The notes beneath the pieces are model-generated. The model worked only from the letters and a program-made list of their open reading frames with translations, was not told the DNA's origin and ran no database searches. Shown here piece after piece: positions 58,970-64,000 of a stretch of DNA of 64,000 nucleotides (position 1 is its first letter; every line of letters starts with the position of its first letter). The DNA is from Bacillota bacterium (GTDB lineage Bacteria; Bacillota; Clostridia; Christensenellales; UMGS416): contig JAEYPH010000031.1 of the NCBI GenBank assembly GCA_023410875.1, positions 8,742-72,741 of the forward strand. Direction: 5' to 3'. The translations under genes were made by a program, and so were the position numbers.

Positions 58970-59179
58970 ATGGCAATCAGGAAGCAACCGGATGAACAGT
59001 CGATGTTGTTCTTCGGTGGAATGGCCAATGCCCAGGCGGCGCAGAGCATGCTGGCGTGGCGTTGGAACCGCGAACCCAATGCCCGACGGCTTACAAAGAA
59101 GCAGCGGGTAAGGAAAGAGGAGCGGTCGGAGCGCTGCTGCAATCCGGCGTTGATCCCCTGTACGTGTGAAGAACAGTAG
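58970..59179 (+). CDS. Small basic protein, 69 residues, unknown
   Basis: ATG 58970 has AAGGAG eight bases upstream. The sequence MAIRKQPDEQSMLFFGGMANAQ is followed by a basic stretch (RRLTKKQRVRKEERSER) and a Cys-containing end (CCNPALIPCTCEEQ) with four cysteines that could bind metal or form disulfides. No family recognised. It lies 46 bases before the aldo-keto reductase in the same direction. Confidence 0.55.
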   Translation: MAIRKQPDEQSMLFFGGMANAQAAQSMLAWRWNREPNARRLTKKQRVRKEERSERCCNPALIPCTCEEQ

Positions 59180-59225
59180 GAGACCGGCTGCCGATGGATT
59201 CGGCGGCAAAAGGATGGGAGAGATT

Positions 59226-60203
59226 ATGATGCAACGAACACTGGGACGGTCGGGAATCCGGGTGAGTGCCCTTGGTCTGGGATGCTGGGCCATTGGCGGA
59301 CCATTTGTGATGGATGGAAGGCCGGATGGCTGGGGAGCGGTGGACGACGCCGAGTCCATCCGTGCCATCCACACCGCCATGGATTATGGCGTGAGCTTCT
59401 TCGATACCGCCGACGCCTATGGCATCGGTCACAGTGAACAAGTGCTGGGTCGGGCCATCGCTGGCCGGAGGGGCGACGTGGTCATCAGCACCAAGTTCGG
59501 CTACTTGGGCAATGAAGCCACCAAGACGCTGCACGGCACCTGTCTGGACGCGGGATACATCAAGCGGGCCTGCGAGGCATCGCTTAAGCGCCTGGGCACG
59601 GACTACATCGACCTATATTTCCTGCACGTGTGGGAGATCGGCCTTCCGGACATCGACCCGGTGTGCGACGCGCTGGACGCCCTGGTCCAAAATGGCAAGA
59701 TTCGCAGCTACGGCTGGAGCACCGATCTGGTGAACGGCGCCGGCCTCTTTGCCCGGCGAAGCGCCTGCGCGGCGGTGCAGCACAACCTGAACGTGTTCGA
59801 CGACGCGCCGGCCATGCTGGATTTGTGCGACCGGGAGAATCTGGCCTCGGTGAACCGCGGGCCGCTGGCCATGGGGATGCTTACCGGCAAGTTTGCCGCC
59901 GGCTCGCGCCTGTCCGCAGACGATGTGCGCGGCGCCGGCCATGGCTGGGTGCCCTATTTTCAGGACGGCACACCCAGGCCGGAATTTCTGAAGAAGCTGG
60001 ATGGCGTGCGCGATGTGCTGACATCCGGCGGGCGCACGTTGGCCCAGGGCGCGCTGGCGTGGGTTTGGGGCCGCAGCGGTCGTACTGTGCCCATCCCGGG
60101 CTTTAAGACCGCGCGCCAGGCCAAGGAAAACGCCGCCGCCATGGCGTTTGGCCCATTGAGCGAAGAACAGATGCGCCAGATCCATGGAATTATGGGGGAG
60201 TAG
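59226..60203 (+). CDS. Aldo/keto reductase
   Basis: 325 residues, (beta/alpha)8 barrel. The catalytic tetrad is visible: Asp in FFDTADAYG, Tyr of DAYG, Lys in VISTKFG, His in LYFLHVWE. The NADPH site near the C terminus reads VPIPGFKTARQAKENAAA. Similarity is to the general stress/YajO-like AKR group; the substrate is unassigned. GGGAG precedes the tandem ATG codons at 59226 and 59229. Possibly co-transcribed with the small gene upstream. Confidence 0.92.
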   Translation: MMQRTLGRSGIRVSALGLGCWAIGGPFVMDGRPDGWGAVDDAESIRAIHTAMDYGVSFFDTADAYGIGHSEQVLGRAIAGRRGDVVISTKFGYLGNEATKTLHGTCLDAGYIKRACEASLKRLGTDYIDLYFLHVWEIGLPDIDPVCDALDALVQNGKIRSYGWSTDLVNGAGLFARRSACAAVQHNLNVFDDAPAMLDLCDRENLASVNRGPLAMGMLTGKFAAGSRLSADDVRGAGHGWVPYFQDGTPRPEFLKKLDGVRDVLTSGGRTLAQGALAWVWGRSGRTVPIPGFKTARQAKENAAAMAFGPLSEEQMRQIHGIMGE

Positions 60204-60226
60204 GCTCTATCCATACAGGGGATGTG

Positions 60227-60268
60227 CGGACATCCAGCCCGAAGCTCGGTCATGTGGCCGGGCTTTTG
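60227..60268 (+). terminator. Probable terminator of the aldo/keto reductase gene
   Basis: AGCCCG/CGGGCT stem (60236-60241 with 60259-60264) followed by TTTGGTTTCG, about 30 bases after the stop. Confidence 0.5.
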
Positions 60269-60329
60269 GTTTCGCGACCTGTTTGCGTTATAATTCCGAT
60301 GCCCGCGGCCCATATTATAGCGGCGACAG

Positions 60330-61070
60330 TTATACATTGGACTCTCTGATGAATAACTGTCGCCACAAAGCTTGGATGAGCAGCAGCAGCAAGTCCAACA
60401 TATCGTTGTAATCGCTACCCTTGAAATTCCCCTGTGTACCATACCTTTCAATATTATCATATACATTGTCCCCGAATGCAATGTCGCCGGGGCCATTTAT
60501 CATGCCCTCTATGGCGGGCGCGGCGATCATCGCCAACAGCATCGTCTGTTCCGCACTGCGCCGCTGCCTTTGCTCTTGGTCCAGATTGGCAAAGGAGGTA
60601 TCATGATTGTTTAGCCTGTACTCCTCCTCCAGAAGCTCATGCAAGTGGGCCGGACCGCCGCCAAGGTTTTGCAGCCACCTGTAAAATCCGCTCTCGGCCT
60701 GCTCTCCGGGTTGGAAAACCCCTATCCGCACAAGATCGTCGTAGCTGATTGCCCCGTCATTTTTCTTCAGGTGGTCCAGTATCGCTTGCCTCTTCTGCAA
60801 ATCAATGTCGCGGAGCATTCCGCTGTTCAGGAACAGCAAATCCACCTTTTGTTGAGGGCTCAGAGTGCTCATGAGGCTCTGGCTCTGTTGGTTGATTTTC
60901 TCTTGCTGTTCAGAATTGAGCTCATCGAAAATCGAGAGTATGCTTGCTTCACCGGACATAATTCGTTGCTTTTGCTGATCGGTGAGCACCGCAAGTACCT
61001 GGCCGTAGCTATCAGCCAGATACGCAAGCTGATCCTTGTCCAAAGTACTCTGGAGCACATCGTCTGTCAT
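60330..61070 (-). pseudogene. Truncated polymorphic-toxin fragment with its own short C-terminal tip
   Basis: From about 61070 down to 60416 the frame is a close copy of the middle of the toxin gene at 62475-64000 (TDDVLQSTLDKDQLAYLADS, LLFLNSGMLRDIDLQKRQAI, LQNLGGGPAHLHELLEEEYR, AEQTMLLAMIAAPAI, YDNIERYGTQ). Similarity stops after NFKGS; the copy then has 22 different residues (DYNDMLDLLLLLIQALWRQL...). The 5' part of the gene is missing and is replaced, across a sharp junction near 61075, by an unrelated gene end on the opposite strand. An in-frame ATG exists at 61070 but without a binding site. Typical of a displaced toxin module. Confidence 0.8.
60416..61070. repeat. Direct repeat unit 1 (toxin middle region)
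   Basis: About 655 bases nearly identical in layout to 62952-63606, same orientation, with scattered substitutions and no indel seen in the aligned protein. Offers homology for recombination between the two toxin copies. Confidence 0.85.
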
Positions 61071-61081
61071 CGTCGCATCGA

Positions 61082-61240
61082 GATGGCCCTGCGGCCAGCG
61101 ACGCCTATCTGGAGTCGCTGATCCCTTATGTGGCTCGCGGTGGCTACATGCCCTTCTGCGATCACCGCTGCCTGCCCCAACGTTCAAGGAACTATCTGTA
61201 TTATCTGGATAAGAAACAAGAGTTGTTTGGGATGAAGTAA
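61082..61240 (+). pseudogene. 3' remnant of a uroporphyrinogen-decarboxylase-family gene
   Basis: 53 codons on the plus strand reading DAYLESLIPYVARGGYMPFC, then DHRCLPQRSRNYLYYLDKK and a final FGMK before TAA. This is the C-terminal end of a URO-D/MtaA-type protein (GGYIPxxDHxxPPDVSxENYxYYL). The 5' part is absent, cut at the junction with the toxin fragment near 61075. Confidence 0.7.
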
Positions 61241-61331
61241 GAGGCTGCCCTTTAAACCAGGAGGGAGACGATCGCTTGCGCCCGTCTCCCTCCTGGTTTT
61301 CCGACCAATGCGGTAAACATCCAGAGAACTC

Positions 61332-61758
61332 TTACAGTTCATTTACTGACTTAATTTCAGAAATCCAATCTATAAATATTTCACCAGCACTTACTCCTGT
61401 ACTAGCAGAACAGACCTCGCTGTATATAATCAGCATTATATTTACCAGTATTCACGTCATAATACATTTTTATTTCTGTAGGCACCGGCTTGTTAAAGCT
61501 CTTACAAACAGATCGGATTTTTTCCAAATCACCCGTTCCCAATTTTAAAAACTGATTGATCAAAGAGTTGTTTAACCCCAACTGATTAAGGGTTTTTATC
61601 TCTCCATTGACTTTAAAGAAGGCATTAAACATTTTGCTTTTTTCTTCAATTGAAGCATAGGCATAAATTTTATCAACCTTTTTTTCTGTTACTTCTAGAC
61701 ATAAAGATATAAGTTCAGATTGTAAACCCATAAATTCATCTTCAAATTGACGACTCAT
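61332..61758 (-). pseudogene. Frameshifted YezG/DUF600-type immunity gene
   Basis: From ATG 61758 (GGGAGG seven bases upstream) 118 residues read like the YezG (DUF600) immunity family: MSRQFEDEFMGLQSELISLC, VDKIYAYASIEEKSKMFNAF, SFNKPVPTEIKMYYDVNTGK. The frame then ends early at TAG (61402). One base over, it continues as SAGEIFIDWISEIKSVNEL to TAA at 61332-61334, the family's normal end. The shift lies in the TATATACAG stretch near 61428. Either a decayed immunity gene or a sequence error. AT-rich compared with the chromosome. Confidence 0.72.
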
Positions 61759-61778
61759 AATATCTTCCTCCCTGCTAG

Positions 61779-62000
61779 CTAGTTACTTATTGAGCAGGCG
61801 ACATCATCATTGTCTTCACAGCGAGCAAACGGAATAAGTTTCCTTTCCGGATAGCGCTTTCTCAGGCCTTCAAAACGCAGCAACACCTGCTCACCATCCA
61901 CTAAATACCAGATGTCCAAGTCCGTCAGAAGCAGTTCAACAGATTTCAGAAAAGCTGTTGGATAAGTAATCCCATGAAGGTTTTTTTCAAGTTCCAGCAA
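61779..62000 (-). pseudogene. Truncated SMI1/KNR4 (SUKH)-like immunity fragment
   Basis: 73 codons from a TTG at 62000 with only a weak AGGG upstream. VELLLTDLDIWYLVDGEQV, LRFEGLRKRYPERKLIPFAR and EDNDDVAC match the middle of SUKH-type immunity proteins, whose EDNDDVAC(F/W) segment is normally followed by 40-60 more residues. Here SISN-stop ends it. Located directly before the YezG-like gene. Probably a remnant of an older immunity cassette. Confidence 0.6.
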
Positions 62001-62128
62001 CCCTGTTAAGATTCTTTAGCACTCTCAATCAGTTTTATTGTTATGATCCGCAGATATCAGAACTAATCTGCCATATTGTTGCATTTCCGCCATATTACTA
62101 AACGCTACAATATAGAATAAAGATGGGT
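62001..62128. other. AT-rich gap between immunity gene and SUKH fragment
   Basis: 128 bases, markedly AT-rich, with no ORF, hairpin or promoter I can support. Confidence 0.45.
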
Positions 62129-62485
62129 CTAAATGACCCCTTCTCCATGTCTGCCTGCGATTAAACCACGGGCAACTTCATCCAGTACTTTAAAGTTGCT
62201 AAGCAAATTTACCGGATTCATTGCTTTCATTCCACGAAATACTTGCTTAGTTGTAAACGTACCAAGCAAATCGTACTTTCCACCGCGTCTGATTCCAATA
62301 TCAAGAGCTGAACGGTCGTAATAAATCCCCACCTCAATTTCGTGATAGAGGCGTATTGAAAATTCAAACTCAGAGTGAGGCGTGTTCGCAACTTTAATAT
62401 CTGCGAACTCACAATTTGAACCCCAATTTTGTAACGCCATTTGCTTAATTGTTTGTAAATCTTGAAGCGCTTCATTATCTAACAT
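62129..62485 (-). CDS. Putative cognate immunity protein of the adjacent toxin
   Basis: 118 residues from ATG 62485 with GGAGG eight bases upstream. It overlaps the toxin's 3' end by 11 bases, the arrangement of toxin-immunity pairs. The protein is small, soluble and acidic: MLDNEALQDLQTIKQMALQN, EFEFSIRLYHEIEVGIYYDR, GGKYDLLGTFTTKQVFRGMK. No family recognised with confidence. AT-rich. Its role is inferred from position only. Confidence 0.72.
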   Translation of the reverse strand: MLDNEALQDLQTIKQMALQNWGSNCEFADIKVANTPHSEFEFSIRLYHEIEVGIYYDRSALDIGIRRGGKYDLLGTFTTKQVFRGMKAMNPVNLLSNFKVLDEVARGLIAGRHGEGVI

Positions 62486-64000
62486 ACCAAAAACCTCCAT
62501 TATATACCAAATTCGCATCAGTCAAACTCAAAGTTCCCTTAAGATACTCCCATTCGTCCGCTAAAAACGATCCTCCGTAGTCCAGAGGATTATGGGAAAA
62601 ACGAATTGTTTTACCTTTTGAAATTGCATCATTAAGTGCAGGCTTATTAAAGTAATCAAACATTTCATTGTTGTTTAACCCATATTTTTCCTTAATGGTA
62701 CCCCATTCACTACCCAAATCAAAGTAAGACGAGTTTGTTCCAGCTCTCTGTGTGTATGAAGTAGCGTCATCTCTAAATTTTCCTAATGTCATGGAATCGG
62801 TATCGGGATTCTTTATAGAGGACTGTCGGATTGTTTTGAACTCATCGGTAGGAATCTTTCCTCCGACCTTACCGTCGGTGATTATTATTCCATCGATCAG
62901 ATCTCCTGCGCTCTCAACTAGACTTCCAGGTTCTGTTGGCTTCCACGAAAAATGACTACCCTTGAAATTCTCCTGCGTTCCATATCTTTCAATATTATCA
63001 TATACATTGTCCCCGAATGCAACGCCGCTGGGGCCATTTATCATGCCATCTATGGCAGGCGCAGCGATCATCGCCAGCAGCATCGTCTGTTCCGCGCTGC
63101 GCCGCTGCCTTTGCTCTTGGTCCAGATTGGCAAAGGAGGTATCACGATTGTTTAGCCTGTACTCCTCCTCCAGAAGCTCATGGAGGTGAGCCGGGCCGCC
63201 GCCAAGGTTTTGCAGCCACCTGCTGAATCCGCTCTCGGCCAGCTCTCCGGGCTGAAAAACCCCTATTCGCACAAGATCGTCGTAGCTAATAGCCCCGTCA
63301 TTTCCCTTCAGGTGGTTCAGAATCGCTTGCCTCTTCTGCAGATCAATATCACGGAGCATACCGCTGTTCAGGAACAGCAAATCTACCCTTTGTTCAGGGC
63401 TCAGGGTGTTCATGAGGCTTTGGCTCAGTTGATTGATTTTCTCTTGCTGTTCAGGGTTGAGTTGATCAAAAATCGAGAGTATGCTTCCTTTACCAGACAT
63501 CATCTGTTGCTTTTGCTGATCGGTGAGCACCCCGAGTACCTGACCGTAGCTATCAGCCAGATACGCAAGCTGATCCTTGTCCAAAGTACTCTGGAGCACA
63601 TCGTCTGTCGTCGGCGCGTTCCTCATGTGGTGCATGTACATCAACTCAACTTCGTCTCGCGGGAACGCGGCGCTGTCCAGGTCGTAGTCTCCGGCGATCT
63701 GAAACAGCATGTTCAGCTTCTGTTGCGTGGTCTGCGGCACACTCTCCTCGGGCAACGGCTCGCCGGTAGCCGGGTTCAGCTGCCAGATTTGGTAACCGGC
63801 CCCAATGTTCCTGCGCACTGCCTCGTCGGTCGTGTAATCCCCTTCGCCGGCCAACTGATAGATGGTCTGTGTCACCTCCTTGGAATAGGCGTCGGCAACC
63901 TGATCACGGACGGATTCCTCGTCAGATGCAGGGGCGGTTGGGGAAACGTTCGGGAGCAGGCCTTGCTCCTTCCTCTGCCGGTCGAGCTCGCGTTGATCCT
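62475..64000 (-). CDS. Polymorphic toxin, C-terminal 508 residues (5' end beyond window)
   Basis: The frame is open to the right edge; the GTG at 63875 is internal, since coding continues upstream (VRDQVADAYSKEVTQTIYQL). A helical middle region (about 63605-62950) carries the block duplicated at 60416-61070. After the NFKGS boundary a distinct C-terminal toxin domain of about 150 residues follows, AT-richer, with KNPDTDSMTLGKFRDDATSY, YFDLGSEWGTI, MFDYFNKPALNDAI and GKTIRFSHNPLDYGG. This layout resembles C-terminal domains of Rhs/CdiA-type toxins; the activity is unknown to me. An immunity gene overlaps its stop. Confidence 0.78.
   Translation of the reverse strand, partial: DQRELDRQRKEQGLLPNVSPTAPASDEESVRDQVADAYSKEVTQTIYQLAGEGDYTTDEAVRRNIGAGYQIWQLNPATGEPLPEESVPQTTQQKLNMLFQIAGDYDLDSAAFPRDEVELMYMHHMRNAPTTDDVLQSTLDKDQLAYLADSYGQVLGVLTDQQKQQMMSGKGSILSIFDQLNPEQQEKINQLSQSLMNTLSPEQRVDLLFLNSGMLRDIDLQKRQAILNHLKGNDGAISYDDLVRIGVFQPGELAESGFSRWLQNLGGGPAHLHELLEEEYRLNNRDTSFANLDQEQRQRRSAEQTMLLAMIAAPAIDGMINGPSGVAFGDNVYDNIERYGTQENFKGSHFSWKPTEPGSLVESAGDLIDGIIITDGKVGGKIPTDEFKTIRQSSIKNPDTDSMTLGKFRDDATSYTQRAGTNSSYFDLGSEWGTIKEKYGLNNNEMFDYFNKPALNDAISKGKTIRFSHNPLDYGGSFLADEWEYLKGTLSLTDANLVYNGGFWYVR
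62952..63606. repeat. Direct repeat unit 2 (toxin middle region)
   Basis: Intact counterpart of 60416-61070, inside the toxin gene. Confidence 0.85.

Noticed and set aside
62475..63875. Toxin gene starting at GTG 63875
   Set aside because: The frame stays open to the window edge with coherent coding sequence upstream, so the GTG is internal.

Overview
This 64 kb window is GC-rich chromosomal DNA from an endospore-forming member of the Bacillota, most likely a clostridial lineage. The evidence is a complete gerA-type germinant receptor operon, a BceRSAB-type module, a YkuK-family protein, an MEDS-domain kinase, Bacillota-type thymidylate synthase, and AGGAGG-like ribosome binding sites before most genes. 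The exact genus cannot be read from the sequence. I see no rRNA, tRNA, CRISPR array, insertion sequence or origin.

Layout. 1-5.9 kb: a response regulator cut by the left edge, a large secreted CotH/lamin-tail protein, an MgtC-family protein and an MFS transporter. 6-8.2 kb: a zinc-ribbon membrane protein and an SPFH protein resembling the YdjG/YdjI membrane-protection pair. 8.5-12 kb: a 16S rRNA methyltransferase of the aminoglycoside-resistance (Arm/Rmt) type overlapping a divergent tRNA-guanine transglycosylase, then mnmE. 12.4-17.2 kb: thyA-folA, a D,D-carboxypeptidase, an isochorismatase-like hydrolase, a DUF4037 protein and an acetyltransferase. 17.4-23.4 kb: a DUF1538 membrane protein with a double PII-like protein, and a two-component system with a secreted protein. 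23.5-32.1 kb: small membrane proteins, YkuK, a DUF4349 lipoprotein, a creatininase-family hydrolase, an SLC13-like permease and an alpha-mannosidase/ROK operon. 32.3-40.7 kb: a secreted protein, an MEDS histidine kinase, a hemerythrin, the gerAB-AC-AA operon and an AraC regulator. 41-49 kb: a cytosolic ParB-like/BMP fusion with two companions, a small orphan gene, two enzymes, and two adjacent broken genes. 49.4-60.2 kb: an ABC-F ATPase behind a leader-peptide attenuator, an ECF sigma/anti-sigma pair, a BceRSAB antimicrobial-peptide detoxification module with a visible operator, a MocR regulator and an aldo-keto reductase. 60.3-64 kb: an AT-richer polymorphic-toxin island with one toxin/immunity pair running off the right edge, a truncated toxin duplicate, and decayed immunity genes.

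Two themes link the genes. Cell-envelope and antibiotic stress defence recurs: the 16S methyltransferase, ABC-F with attenuator, BceRSAB, YdjG/I-like pair and ECF sigma/anti-sigma pair. The intergenic space is also unusually rich in hairpin-forming repeats of at least five families. One of these is modular, with fixed ends and a variable set of internal stems that show compensatory changes between copies.

Start sites were chosen from ribosome binding sites and family length. In several genes the longest open frame is clearly over-extended through upstream repeats. Functional calls rest on recognised motifs and family knowledge only; no database search was run.
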